A DNA stretch of 64,000 bases from contig NMRB01000721.1 of NCBI GenBank assembly GCA_002633025.1, positions 159,941 to 223,940 on the forward strand, read 5' to 3'. The notes under the pieces were generated by a model. That model was not told the origin of the DNA, did no database searches, and saw only the letters and a program-made list of their open reading frames with translations. Of the stretch, positions 19,800 through 31,280 are shown piece after piece. Every line of letters starts with the position of its first letter. Position 1 is the first letter of the stretch. The stretch comes from Notospermus geniculatus. Lineage: Eukaryota; Nemertea; Pilidiophora; Heteronemertea; Lineidae. A program made the position numbers and the translations under genes.

Positions 19800-19924
19800 C
19801 TGGAATATATCCAAATAATAGTAAATTGGGCATCAATAGTAAGTGATATTTTGGCTATTCTATTCGGTCAGAAGAGCAACGAACATGTGACGTCAGCACT
19901 TCAATGGAATGCACCAGAGGGTTA

Positions 19925-20167
19925 TAGGAAAATTCGTCCCCGGATAATTTGTCCCTGGAAATTTCGTCCCGGAAAATTCGTCCCCAGGGAATATTCGTCC
20001 CCGGAAAATTTGTCCCTGGAAAATTCGTTCCCAGGGAAAATTCATCCCCAGGGAAAATTCGTCCCGGTACTCCCGGATAATTCGTCCCTGGAAAATTCAT
20101 CCCCACTGAAAATTCGTCCCTGGAAAATTTGTCCCCAGGGAAAATTCGTCCCCAGAAATTCATCCCC
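19925..20167. repeat. Minisatellite of GGAAAATTCGTCCC units
   Basis: About thirteen units of GGAAAATTCGTCCC, with or without a CAG or CCA insert, lie head to tail with unit-to-unit variation (AATTTGTCC, AATATTCGTCC, AATTCATCC). They begin where the duplicated exon block loses similarity (CACCAGAGGGTTATA). The frame on either strand is open by composition only. Confidence 0.9.
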
Positions 20168-20375
20168 AAGAAGTAGTCCTGTCACATAATATGGGGTCCT
20201 ATAAATGGGGGGGGGGAACGGTTATTCTGATTATGGCTTTGTCATCCTTTGGAATTACCCTTGGCTTTGTGGTACTGAATTTCTTGAAGTAAGGTCTCGC
20301 TCTCAGAAAGCTCTTGTGGTTTTGGGTTCTCCGTAAAACGTTTTACGGAAAATGCTTTCCAGTCGGTTTGAATGT

Positions 20376-21125
20376 GTTTCTCAATTCCCTCAATCAGCAT
20401 CAATAGCAGGCTCTTCCGCATATCATTTTAAAACAATATTACCCTAGCTGATGTTGTGGCAGTGTGCACAATCTCTTATGCCAGGTTCACACTGGTGCCG
20501 GTTTCAATTCGAATTCTGGAAAAACTTAATGATCACTGCACCTCACTGGTGCACATCATACACATGAACCTCCAGTCACACGTGGGCTGCAGCTCATTGT
20601 TCTGCGCAAGCAGTTGACGCAGTTCTTAGTTCCTTGTGTACTGAATTACATTTGGTCAGAATGATGCCACTGGCAACCTCCCCACAGTTCGTTTCATAGA
20701 AAAGATTCACTCCCGCAATCTCAGCTGTTTGAATCAATGATTCTCTGCTGTTGTGACTATGAACATATGTCTTGGTTGCAATCCAAACTATGATCCCCAC
20801 ACTTCACTGGTGCCCATCATACAAACTTCCAGTTACAAAAGTGGGCTGCAGCTCATTGTTGAAAGTGATAACAGCTCAGAAAAACTAAGTGATCACTGCA
20901 CCTTACTGGTGAACATCATACACACATCCAACCCAGGATCAACAACAAGGGGATAGGCGATCATCATGAAAGTGACAACCGCTCAGAAAAAAAACTTCAC
21001 CTTACATGGGGCACATCATACATGAACATTCAGTTACACGTGGGTTGCAGCTCATTGTTATGCACAAGCAATTTACGCAGTTCTTAGTTCCTTGTGTATT
21101 GAATTACATTTGGTCAAAATGTCCC
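20376..21125. repeat. Dispersed repeat, copy B (empty Harbinger site)
   Basis: It is collinear with 12976-13454 followed by 18375-18600, without the 4.9-kb element. The join at CAGCTCAGAAAAACTAAG (about 20873-20890) is the unoccupied target. Confidence 0.9.
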
Positions 21126-21309
21126 AAAAATCCCAAATATCTTTCTTTGGATATCAAAAGATCCCAAATGATTCAGTCAGGCCACAGTAATAGACATCAT
21201 TTTTACCCTTTCTTTAATAATTAGGCGATTACTGTCACATAAATTTGTACTCATTGCACTATTGAGTCATGCATCTTTGCCTTGAAGATGATCTAGTCAT
21301 TAGTTCAGG

Positions 21310-21535
21310 AGTTATTGCACTTTTTGTGTTTTTGGCTTCCGCCACCTGGTGGCCAAGCTGAGAGTCCGATCGGACCGAAACGCGGTGTCGTGGGTCATCT
21401 GACCTGGGGGTATATATGTACCCAATTTCAGATCAATAGCTCCAGCGGTTACGAAACGTGCCCTGCTAACGGACAACGACGACGACGGATGTTGCACCAT
21501 CGTAATACATGTAGCTCACCCCAGTGAGCTAAAAA
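21310..21535 (+). repeat. CACCTGGTGGCCA repeat, 3' part
   Basis: It runs from GCCACCTGGTGGCCAAGCTG through CAGATCAATAGCTCCAGCGG, ACGACGACGACGG and AGTGAGCTAAAAA. The same order ends the fuller copies at 28443-29109 and 61720-62688. Confidence 0.75.
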
Positions 21536-21575
21536 TGATAACAAAAACGTGCAAGAGGTAAATTAATTTTCTTAC

Positions 21576-21905
21576 CTGATTTCTGTTGAATGAAACGATG
21601 AAAATCATTCAGAAGGAGGTCCATGAGGACGATAAGTGAATGGCCATGTTTTGGGAGTTGGCGAAGCTTACTTTTCATCAATTCAGCAACTCTGTTTGTG
21701 AAGAACGAGTCGTTATCGTACAGTTCTGAATAAGCCATGTGAGCCTTGCTACGTTCCGAATATTTTTCTGACCACGGCAGCAGTAATTTTTGTCCATCAT
21801 TTGCATTTGCATCCGCCACATTGAAAAAACAATCCAATTCTTTAGTATGGGTCTCCAAATATTCCTCAATCTCATGATGGAAATGGAATGGCGATGAAAA
21901 AGTGC
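21576..21905 (-). CDS. Unrecognised phase 1-1 exon of a minus-strand gene
   Basis: This 330-base open exon lies between an acceptor (tttccaattcag) and a donor (AATCAG|gtaaga). It encodes about 110 residues: HHEIEEYLETHTKELDCFF, then LLLPWSEKYSERSKAHMAYS, then KHGHSLIVLMDLLLNDFHRF. It is predicted helical with conserved-looking hydrophobic periodicity and no stops. The domain is not recognised. It shares phase with the fibronectin III exon and its linkers and may be an upstream exon of that gene. Confidence 0.6.
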
Positions 21906-22013
21906 CTGAATTGGAAACAAACCTGAATTAGTAACTTAAAACAGAATCATCCGTGATCTGTGGGGTGTGCTGGTACATATTTTGTTGCAAGCGTTGGCTT
22001 AATCAAGAACCGG

Positions 22014-22187
22014 TGATGCATATTACCGTAACTGTTGGCTGAATGTGATTTGCAAAGACATGCCTCTGATGGTGGGCAACAAAAAAGTTCATTCAGGTTA
22101 ATGCACCCCAGATCCACCACGGACAATTTAGCCCACTAACTGGCCATCATTTCAGTACCGGTACCATCTTAAATGATTGCACTCTAT
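22014..22187. repeat. Duplicated intron block (partner of 11577-11751)
   Basis: This second copy of the block includes ATGCCTCTGATGGTGGGCAA and CTAACTGGCCATCATTTCAG, with a few substitutions. Confidence 0.75.
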
Positions 22188-22538
22188 GTGAATGCTTTCA
22201 GTAAAAGATTTGTCCTGACTCAAACATGATCCATCCCCCCCCCCGCCATTAGCCTCAAACAAACTGACAAGTACAGTACATACCCAACCATAAATTCGTG
22301 TAGGCCTAGTACACAGTAAAACAACAAAACAAAGTGTAGTTTACACTAAATTCCACATGGGATTCATAACAAGGTGCATGCATCCCACACTGTTTTTATT
22401 TCATTATTGCACTGGAAGTCCACACCCATAATGTACTTTCTTGAGATTCGCACAACTGGCCAACCATCTTAAACTTAACTTATCAATACCGGTATTGTTG
22501 ATTAGCCTCCTGAAAATAACTTTTCCATGATAACTTAC

Positions 22539-22651
22539 CAACTGAGTCACTGATCTCTCTCGTTTCCAATCCTGGAGGATCAGATTCGTTTTCAATAAAT
22601 TCTTTCCAATCATCAGTGGAATTCCTGAGTCGACGGGTCATTATACCGGTA
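22539..22651 (-). CDS. Small unrecognised exon of a minus-strand gene
   Basis: The exon lies between an acceptor (attctgtatttcag) and a donor (TTG|gtaagt) and encodes MTRRLRNSTDDWKEFIENES followed by DPPGLETREISDSV. It is acidic and helical with no known domain. It ends in phase 1, compatible with the exon at 21576-21905. Part of it is repeated after the single N at 23190, probably an assembly duplication. Confidence 0.5.
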
Positions 22652-22665
22652 CTGAAATACAGAAT

Positions 22666-23189
22666 GAAATGGTCCATGGACCATGTGCTCACCGGGTTGG
22701 ACATAACAGTCTCATGACAGAGGGATGAGCAATCTGGGTAAAGTCATTCCCGAGTAGGTGCACTTTGGGTCACGTCGTTCCTGAGTTACAGCACTTTGAC
22801 GATTTTCGATTTACGCCACCTGGCGGCCATATTGGATGTCCGATTGGGCGAGAACTTCACATGCACATAAAGGTCATCTGCAGAGGGCCACATAGCACAT
22901 TGGAGCGCTTTGGGTCAAGTCGTCCCTGAGTTACAGCACTTTGATGATTTTCGGGTTACGCCACCTGGTGGCCATATTGGATGTCCGATCAGGCCGAAAC
23001 TTAACATGCACATAAAGGTCATCTGCAGGGGGCCACATAGCAAATTGGAGCACTTTGGGTTAAGTCGTTCCTGAGTTACAGCACTTTGATGATTTTTGGG
23101 TTACGCCACCTGGTGGCCATCTTGGAAGTCAAATCAGTCCGAAATTCGACATGCATGTAAAGGTCATCTAGAGGGATGTAAATATCAAA
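22666..23189 (+). repeat. CACCTGGTGGCCA repeat, 5' part with internal tandem copies
   Basis: It begins ATGGTCCATGGACCATGTGCTCACC. It then has three tandem units of about 145 bases, each with GCACTTTGGGT, GAGTTACAGCACTTTGA, CGCCACCTGG and GGCCATATTGGATGTCCGAT. The third unit stops at the N at 23190. Its 3' half is missing. Confidence 0.8.
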
Positions 23190-23270
23190 NTTCGTTTTCA
23201 ATAAATTCTTTCCAATCATCAGTGGAATTCCTGAGTCGACGGGTCATTATACCGGTACTGAAATACAGAA
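23190..23270. other. Single-N junction with repeated exon sequence
   Basis: Directly after the N, about 80 bases repeat 22588-22664, including most of the exon at 22539-22651. A single N followed by an exact nearby duplicate suggests a scaffolding join or haplotype duplicate rather than biology. Confidence 0.6.
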
Positions 23271-23275
23271 AAATG

Positions 23276-23812
23276 GGGCCTTTTTACACGGTGCTGGTTC
23301 GGGGAAACCTACCTCCACCCTCCTCGGGAGGGTTCGGTTTAGGATTGATTGATCACTTTTACACGGTGCGGGTTCAATAACCCGCCTCGATCTAGTTCGA
23401 GGTCGGTTCGTTCAAATGCGTGCCACTAGGTGGCATGTATCAACATATACAGTTATCGTTAACTAAAAATATCACGGAAATAATCACTAAAATCGATAAA
23501 CTATGCTTCTAACAGCATGAGCAGTACATGAGAGATCAGGCGTGTGATTTCTTCACAGGTAAAAACGCGATTGATGTCACTCCGGGAGCGTGCTCGAACC
23601 CGCATGAGGCCGGTGGAGCTCGGTTCGCTTTTACACGAGAGAATAACCGGCCTACACCTCCTCCACCGTCCCGAGACTCACGCGGCAAACTGAACTGGCC
23701 TGAGGTAGGTGGAGGTTAGTTGTTTGATTCGCTTTTACACGGGGGAAAATAACCGAACCCTCCTCGATCTAGTCTCGATCCGGAATGCACCGGCACCGTG
23801 TAAAAAGGGCTA
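23276..23812. mobile_element. MITE with GCCTTTTTACA/TGTAAAAAGGGC ends, copy 2
   Basis: Its ends are GGGCCTTTTTACACGGTGC and GCACCGTGTAAAAAGGGC. It shares nearly the whole interior with 7157-7650 (ATCGATAAACTATGCTTCTA, GAGGTCGGTTCGTTC) plus about 40 extra bases. Confidence 0.85.
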
Positions 23813-24416
23813 TTATTACATGATCAGACATGTCAGATAGGACCATTATTGCTCGGCATTGGTCAGGTATTTCAACAGTGTAGTCCAACATGCCCAAGGC
23901 CCATCACTTACAAGTACAATGTATCAAGACGTCTGTCAGGATTCAAATCGAATGTCAGCTCGTGGCAGAATGATGATTCCAGATCCGGTACTGAATTATG
24001 CATGTAGCTCCTATTCCAAATAAGATCTACCGCAGAATATCCTTGGTGAACCAGCAGAAAACCCTGGCTGAACTGAATTAATCACATATTCTATTCCGAG
24101 GAAATAGTCACCAATTGAATAAAAACATATGCAGTTGTAACCATGACTAGAGAAGTCACTGCAGTCCAACTCCAGGACAGAAAAGGCCTCCAAACATCTT
24201 ATGAAATCGCAGTGATACAAAAAGACGAGAGTAGGATATTCATGTCTATGTCTTGCAACAGCAGCCATATCTAATCACTGGAAAAAAGTGGAAGAACAGA
24301 AACAAAAATTTTATATGGGGGTACCGGTACCGAACACAATGTATGTATGTAGCCCCAGTCTTTCTACATGTACGTGTACGATTCATTTCATTTCATGGTG
24401 AACACACATACCAACT
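23813..24416. other. Gene-less stretch
   Basis: A minus-strand frame at 24011-24268 begins MAAVARHRHEYPTLVFLYHC and is cysteine-rich, but no domain or clear splice context supports it. Confidence 0.3.
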
Positions 24417-24940
24417 GTCCTGGCCGCGGCTTAGCCTGACCTCAGCAAAGTGAATGCTGGACTGCAGTCAACATCAACCGGAATAGTTGAACTTACTGAA
24501 TGGGAGACAGCATCACCATAAATTTAATACCGGTACTCTGCCAGAGTATAGCGGGCCAAGCCACGGGAAGTGACACATCTCCATACATTGCCGCTTATTC
24601 CGTGTACACAAATGTACACACTCAGTGCACTTCCCATGAATTGGCCCGCTATACCCTACTTGGCAATGCCCTTGGTCACCTCCCTGAAAGGGCAGCGGAC
24701 CACCCAACCCAATTGATCAGGTTCTAAAGGCCGACCACTACCAGTGCAACCAGGAACCCTTGGCAAATAGTAGATCTCATCTCCCCTACTCTCCTGAGGA
24801 ATGCATCCATTGATTTAAAGCCTCCCAGGGCCATGTCAATTCAGCAGTGCATTTGTCTTGTGAAAATGTTGAAATGTCACAGAAAGTCCAGCATTCACTC
24901 TGCTGAGGTATGTGTAGGCTAAGCTGCGGCTTGGACATGT
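24417..24940. mobile_element. Foldback-like element with nested inverted repeats
   Basis: The outer pair (TGTCCTGGCCGCGGCTTAGC, AGTGAATGCTGGACT) is mirrored by AGTCCAGCATTCACT and GGCTAAGCTGCGGCTTGGACA at 24886-24938. An inner pair, GTATAGCGGGCCAAGCCACG (about 24546) and AATTGGCCCGCTATACC (about 24637), also folds. It is non-coding. Confidence 0.6.
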
Positions 24941-25240
24941 TGGACAATTACATGAATGTACCGGCATTGAAATCATCCACCGGCCGATTTGCTAAATATA
25001 TTCCTTGGCCGAATTGTAAAGTGGTGGCATTGGGCCCGCCGGTATCTTCTTTGGACCTGGTCCTCAGTACCCGTAGGCACATCTGAGAGTGAGCACAACA
25101 ACCATGCAGAAAATGTGGGGTATTCGAAAAACCTGGATGACTCACTGGATTTACTGGATTGTGGCTCATTGCTCAACGCCACCTCAACTAGTTCATTACT
25201 GTGATGAAATGCCAATTTTTTCGTTTAAGATTTTATTTAA

Positions 25241-25452
25241 AGGAGCACGGTATTGCCACTTTTTCTCGACAGCTGGCGCCACTGTGCCACTCTCCAACCC
25301 AGGGACCAACGATGAATTGGCGAGTTGACCCGATTTCCTCCCTACATTTTGTAATGCAAATTTATTTTTGTAATTCATATTACTGGAACGCTAGGTGACT
25401 CCCTCTACGTCGGCAGTCAAATAACGCATTTGAGACCCAATACCGTGCCCCT
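25241..25452. mobile_element. TTAA-flanked MITE
   Basis: AGGAGCACGGTATTG at the left and CAATACCGTGCCCCT at the right lie inside TTAA at 25237-25240 and 25453-25456. It is 212 bases and non-coding, with a piggyBac-like target. Confidence 0.8.
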
Positions 25453-25456
25453 TTAA

Positions 25457-25967
25457 AGTGGCTGTAAACCTCGAAGCAAAAGTTGGCACCCGATCATTTT
25501 CACCGCCCACGAAAATGGAACTTCCCATTTCTGGCCCCGGCTTCTGAGCATGCACAGTACGCTAAATTAACTGAGTTTGTCAACACTGAGATGGTCGGGC
25601 AAACCGCATCAGACAGGATGCCGTTCGTAGTGAGAAGTGAAAGAAGGGACAGGGCGGCCTAAAAAGGTAGCAAATGCGGGCCAGCGACAGTCATGGCTAT
25701 TGATTTGTCCAGAGACGTTATCGATGTGGCTCATAATGAAGAACTCCATTTTAAGACGAATGAAGAAGACGTTTGTGTGTGGCATCATTCACATATTGGC
25801 GGACGGCGGATCTCGCCGCCCCGCCAGTGATTGAGTGAAACGGCAGCTAGTTTTGGGGCTTCTCCCGAGAAAAGACCAACTTGCATGGCAAACCGGCCGA
25901 CATCGTCATCAATGGTGCCACTCGTGTCGGATTGAACACTCTTATGTAGGCGTGAATGTATCCTCTA
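25457..25967. other. Gene-less stretch
   Basis: A short plus frame from about 25693 (MAIDLSRDVIDVAHNEELHF) is open for about 45 codons but not recognised. Confidence 0.3.
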
Positions 25968-26380
25968 AAGCTAAGCGCACATGTCCGACAAAAAGCCTTC
26001 CGAAATGTGTACGTTTACCGGATCCGTTCACCGGATGCACTTTAACGCACGGCAACACCGCGCACATGTATGCGTTAAACTTCGCAACACCGACGGATGT
26101 CAGTCTTTCCTTCACTGGGAAAATCGAAGGGTTATCCCAGAATTACGTCATTATAAAGGAATTCCTTCCGAATACCGGACGGCAACAGTTATTTTTGACG
26201 GATGAATGGAACATGTTCCAATCGTCCGATATCGCATACGTTACTCAATTCGTTCCGGATGTTAATAACGGCCATGTGCGGTGGCAAGTGTCAATCAGTG
26301 TGTCCCATTTCAATCCGGTAACGGATCCGGTAAACGTATACATTTCGGAAGGCCTTTTGTCGGACATGTGCGCTTAGCTT
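25968..26380. mobile_element. Foldback element with about 66-bp inverted termini
   Basis: AAGCTAAGCGCACATGTCCG at the left is exactly mirrored by CGGACATGTGCGCTTAGCTT at the right. Pairing continues through GCCTTCCGAAATGT and GTTTACCGGATCCG. The interior is about 280 bases. An open frame through it (MYALNFATPTDVSLSFTGKI) spans the inverted termini and so is probably fortuitous. The right end abuts a single N at 26381, so the target duplication cannot be read. Confidence 0.85.
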
Positions 26381-26381
26381 N

Positions 26382-27510
26382 TTCTTTGTCAGGTGGACAG
26401 TTTAATGCCATGTGCCTCATTGGACACATTTGTCCTGAAATACATGCAATTCAATTTGTTTAGGTGGTGGGTAGAGACATCCCCCCAGAAGCCAAAAATA
26501 ACATTATGTAAACATCCATGTTTTCCATAGGGATGACTGAAAGTTGGGGCGATTTGGGTGATTTTGGCCCGCAAATTTTCACCCCAAAATAGATGGGGGA
26601 TTAAAAGTCGCCAAAAGTACTTTTTTAGTCAATCTATCAAAAACAGTGCAGTTTGATCTGCTGGGGATCAAGTCTCCCTCTCGCTTCAAAAGTAGGCCTA
26701 GTCCAAATTTTGAGGAGGCGGAATAATTGCTCTAATTCGGAGTCCTATTTCATCAGTTAGAGTGTCCTCTGCAGAAAATTTCAGAAACATAATAATCAGA
26801 TAGAGTCATCATGGTCATATATAGATTTTATTTCATGCACAAAAATAACCAAATAGTGGCCTACATGCGTAAGGATCTGCAGCATGCCTCCATATACTTT
26901 TCAAACCACAACATTCTAATAGTAAAACCAATACACGTGCTCATTCTCAACTTAGAGCTTGAAACTGTGCAAGATTTTCCGAAGCATGACGGAAAGTCCC
27001 GAAGTGTTCCGAATGTACACGTGCTCCTCCAACGGTGTACGTCAACAACAGCCCTGATTGGCTGTATGCAAATGAGATAAGGTTGGTGTCCCGAACTCAT
27101 GTGGGAAAAAAAATTTCGCCCCCGGGACGACCTGAAACTGCCAAGCAATCTCAATTTGGCAGTTTCTGTGCCCATATGACGAGACTCAACACGAAAATAG
27201 TAAGCTGCAACCTTGAAAATGAAGTGAAAATAGCCTGCCAAGAAGTGCATGGGATATAACTACCAAATGCGAATTTTTTGGAACACCCAAAGAATATGAT
27301 TCCCCGTGTCTGTGCTATTTATTATAGCTACTCACAGCCACGTGTTGGTGTTTACATGCATCTCATTATATTTTGACCAATCACAGGCCGAATGACGTTC
27401 CCCGGCTAGCAGCAAGTTTCAGCTCAGGCCTAAATCAAATGAATGACAGCCTCGAGGTTGGCCTACAACTCCTAAGTCCTTCAGAATTTACTATGGGTTT
27501 CTTTTGAAAA
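26382..27510. other. Gene-less stretch
   Basis: The sequence is AT-rich with several short shadow frames. Nothing is recognised. Confidence 0.35.
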
Positions 27511-27539
27511 GTGGTAGGGATTGGTCTTATCTCCCTGTA

Positions 27540-27656
27540 ATTTTCAGCCCTTCTGAGCAAAGATCCTTTGCATAATGTTCTTTCCCAACAGTGTCCCAAG
27601 TCGTCAAACGTGTCATCAGCCACTGCCAGACATGCCAGATAAATCACTGCAACCTG
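27540..27656 (-). CDS. Possible exon, unrecognised
   Basis: The minus strand has a strong acceptor (cttgtgtttcttcag) followed by an open phase 0 frame, VAVIYLACLAVADDTFDDLG, then HCWERTLCKGSLLRRAENY. No good GT donor is obvious at the right place. It is offered as a possible exon only. Confidence 0.3.
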
Positions 27657-27659
27657 AAG

Positions 27660-28440
27660 AAACACAAGTTAAGTACAATACAAATAGCCATGGAACCTTG
27701 TCCCTTGAACCTTGTCATAACACGAAGTCATACAGGTAGTGGTCCAGATGCGGAAGTCAAATTTTAACTGCAGTCTTTGTGAGACATTTCCATGAAGTGT
27801 TTTAGAACTTTGTAAATTGAGTATAAGAAAAATTGTTTTTGTTGATCTTCCTAAATTTGGTAAGTCACGCCAGCTGTTGAATCCAACCTGTCCGAAGTAA
27901 AAATAATTGACTTTACAGTAAACATAGTTCTGGCGGCAGTTGGGTAAACAATGAGACACAATCCAGTAAATCCAGTCATCAAGGTTTTTCGAATACTGTA
28001 CCTGAAAATGTGCCTATATCGCCATATACATGTATGATACAAAAATAACTGGACATACATTCTTAGGAACTGTGTACCGGTACTTACACGGATGATCAGT
28101 TAGCCTACAAGTCAATTGGTAGATCACAAACTATGAAACCAAGTGGCCCTTGAAGAAGCAGCGATATAGCCTCAATGAAGTCAATGTGGTTGGAGAATCG
28201 AACACAGTGTAAATTACTTATATGAAAGTCTGTGTATACGATTGAATGTTCCGCCAAGAGTTCCAGGCCAAAAACAAAGTCAACAAGTGTACGAAACACA
28301 ATTGAAGGTGCTACCAATACGGCACTCATCTTGGTGAGGTCCTGGTACAGTATGGTACAGTACGGTTCTTGATAGAAAAACTTCTCCACTCCACTACAAA
28401 ATCTAAAACATGGCTACCTCACAGTACCAGTACAGACTGA
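27660..28440. other. Gene-less stretch
   Basis: No supported exon or repeat family is present. Confidence 0.3.
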
Positions 28441-28442
28441 AT

Positions 28443-29109
28443 AATGAAATGGTCCATGGACCATGTGCTCACCTGGGGGATTGTACCAGAAAAAAGAAAG
28501 ACAAATATATGTTAAATCGAAATGTTCCAGGGTCATATATCCTCATTAGATGCACCTGATAAAAATTTAGAGGCAATCCAGTTATCAGTTCAGGAGTAAC
28601 TGGACTATGAGCTGTGGGTTTGGCCACCTGGTGGCCAAGTGGAGAATCGAATTGGACCGAAAAGTGGTGTCACAGGTCACTTTTTGTGTTTTTGGTTTCC
28701 GCCACCTGGTGGCCAAGCCATGAGTCAAATCAGACCGAAACTTGGTGTCATAGGTCAACTGACCTAGGGGTATGTACCAAATTTCAGGTCAATAGCATCC
28801 ACGGTTACGGAACGTGCCAACAAAAGGCAAAATTTTAAACTTTGACCTCTGTGACCTTGAAAAGTAGGTCAAATCAAAAACCCGTGTTGTGTCCTCTCAT
28901 TAAATACACCTATGATAAAAATCTGGAGGCGATCCAGTCATTAGTTCAGGAGTTATTGCAATTTTTGTGTTTTTGATTTGTTGTCATGGTCATCTGACCT
29001 AGAGGTATGTACCCAGTTTCAGACCAATAGCTCCAGCGGTTACGAAACGTGCCCTGGTAACGGACGACGACGATGGACGCAGACCGACGACTAGGTGAGC
29101 TAAAAATCA
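28443..29109 (+). repeat. CACCTGGTGGCCA repeat, near full-length
   Basis: It starts ATGGTCCATGGACCATGTGCTCACC. It contains two GCCACCTGGTGGCCAAG segments, GACCTCTGTGACCTTGAAAAG, CAATAGCTCCAGCGGTTACG and ACGACGACGATGG, and ends GGTGAGCTAAAAA. The same order is seen at 61720-62688. It is non-coding. The complementary GTGCTCACC and GGTGAGC at the two ends suggest a terminal stem. Confidence 0.8.
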
Positions 29110-29869
29110 AAACGTTGTTAAAAAACCCAGCCGGCTCATGGTAAGGCCGCCGTACACGATACATTTTTCCCTTAATTTCGTACAATTTCTCATCAAATTT
29201 TATTTAAGGAAATATTTCGCATCTCGCTCTAGATGATCCCATATTCTTAGGAAGTATTACGTTGCAGGTAGTTTAGGCGCAACCGGCTAATGGAAGTGAC
29301 TTTCATTGGCCAATGTTTACAAAAAATGCAAGCCATGCACAGGGCAATGCATTGTGAATGTACAGCGGTGGCGCTGATGTTTGGGCCCGGCCCTTTCCGC
29401 TTCGCTGGAATTTTATGCTGATTAGCCATGTGCTAGCATGCTACCGTAGGTGCGATAGGGCATGCCCTAATCCATGCATTGATAGGCTATACACTGTCCA
29501 CACGACACAGTGCATGTAGGCCTACAGATCCATGACGTTGGTTGGGGACCACTGCGTCAAAGGACGACGTCATGTCACGTCAGCGGCGCCCACGGCATCT
29601 CTGTTGGCGTGAAATTGCAAACTTTTGAGGCTCAAATGATTGAATTCCATGGTGATTGCGGCCAGATCCCTAAGTCTATTTTCAAACTGATTAGACATTA
29701 AAAACTAGAGTATTCTTGACTTCTCAATGGTAGGCCTAGGCCTACATGTAGTTGAAATGTTTCAAACATGTCAAACAGAAGTGTGAAGCACTTCAAGCAG
29801 TCAGCCTTCAAACTGGGCACACATTTTTCCTAATTTGTAAACATGGTCCCCAACTAAAATCACAGATCT
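29110..29869. other. Gene-less stretch
   Basis: TAGGCCTACA words recur. No exon is recognised. Confidence 0.35.
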
Positions 29870-30249
29870 GGGGCCTTATTCACAAAGGTACTTACGCAGG
29901 GTCAGTTTACGCATGCGGAAGCCGTACGTAGCGTAGAGTTACGCAAATGTTACGGCATAGTTACACTCTATTCACAAAGCATGCGTAACACATTCGGAAC
30001 TAGTTCTTGCGGAGCAGATGCGTAACCCTAACGTGTCGTAACCAAAATGAATAATTTGATGTAAATTTAATGTGGTGGGTGTCTGATTTAGAGTGCCGGT
30101 GAGGTAATATCGTTGAATAGAATGTGGAAAGGGCTAAAATATTCATCCTATCCTATCGCAATTTTACAATGTAATATAAAGGATAAATGGATTTCATCTT
30201 TCATAGAAGCTTGAAATAGTTATCTAATTCTCTACTTTATGAAAAAAAA

Positions 30250-30749
30250 NNNNNNNNNNNNNNNNNNNNNNNNNNNNNNNNNNNNNNNNNNNNNNNNNNN
30301 NNNNNNNNNNNNNNNNNNNNNNNNNNNNNNNNNNNNNNNNNNNNNNNNNNNNNNNNNNNNNNNNNNNNNNNNNNNNNNNNNNNNNNNNNNNNNNNNNNNN
30401 NNNNNNNNNNNNNNNNNNNNNNNNNNNNNNNNNNNNNNNNNNNNNNNNNNNNNNNNNNNNNNNNNNNNNNNNNNNNNNNNNNNNNNNNNNNNNNNNNNNN
30501 NNNNNNNNNNNNNNNNNNNNNNNNNNNNNNNNNNNNNNNNNNNNNNNNNNNNNNNNNNNNNNNNNNNNNNNNNNNNNNNNNNNNNNNNNNNNNNNNNNNN
30601 NNNNNNNNNNNNNNNNNNNNNNNNNNNNNNNNNNNNNNNNNNNNNNNNNNNNNNNNNNNNNNNNNNNNNNNNNNNNNNNNNNNNNNNNNNNNNNNNNNNN
30701 NNNNNNNNNNNNNNNNNNNNNNNNNNNNNNNNNNNNNNNNNNNNNNNNN
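30250..30749. other. Assembly gap (500 N)
   Basis: The gap lies in the interior of the element at 29870-31473. Confidence 1.
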
Positions 30750-31144
30750 ACATCATTTTAATAATCGTATGATTCATGTTTTCCTGTATTGGTTGGACTC
30801 CATTGGACATCCCATTATGATGCCTTCTGAGAGCAGTATGAAAATATAATTTGGTCAGCCTCCAGTCAAGTCTCTGTTAACATTTATTTAAGTCTGTAGT
30901 TTTACAGATCACGCTGTAATTTTACAGATCCAGTGCTGGGGACTCTGCTGCACAGATTTTCTGTAAAATCTTCTGTTATTTCTAACAGTGTGGTACCACA
31001 TCTGTCATTAGTAATATCAAGTCAACATAACCCTCTTTCGGAAGTAACGTTCAATACGTTTTATAGCAAATGAGCGTCAATATTTTAAAAGTAGTCATCT
31101 TTTTCAGAGGGGGGGGGGCACCCGATATATAGGCAGGGAAATGC

Positions 31145-31280
31145 TCATTCGGTATCGCCTAAGGAGCTAAACATCATCGTATGTATCCATTGGTTGCAGC
31201 CGGTCCCTAACACCCATTCTCGCCTAAGAGCACGCCTGTTTTCTTCCTCGAGAGTCGCAAATGTCGCTGCCATGCCTGCT
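31145..31280 (-). pseudogene. Harbinger-like transposase N-terminal fragment
   Basis: The minus frame MAATFATLEEENRRALRREW resembles the start of the intact transposase at 13718 (MALLLAIDEEVRRRLRRESV). After about 25 residues the similarity stops. No nuclease core follows on this strand before the end of the frame. Confidence 0.5.

Noticed and set aside
19925-20167. CRISPR-like array
   Set aside because: Units of 14-19 bases are directly adjacent with no unique spacers, in an animal genome. It is a minisatellite.
19855-20169. Pro/Gly-rich repeat protein on the minus strand
   Set aside because: The frame is produced by the minisatellite unit composition and has no splice or start context.
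25835-26377. 180-codon protein inside the 25968-26380 element
   Set aside because: The frame extends through both inverted termini and has no recognisable motif. It is likely fortuitous, though it could be checked in other copies.
30232-30810. Open frames across the N block
   Set aside because: They consist almost wholly of unknown bases.
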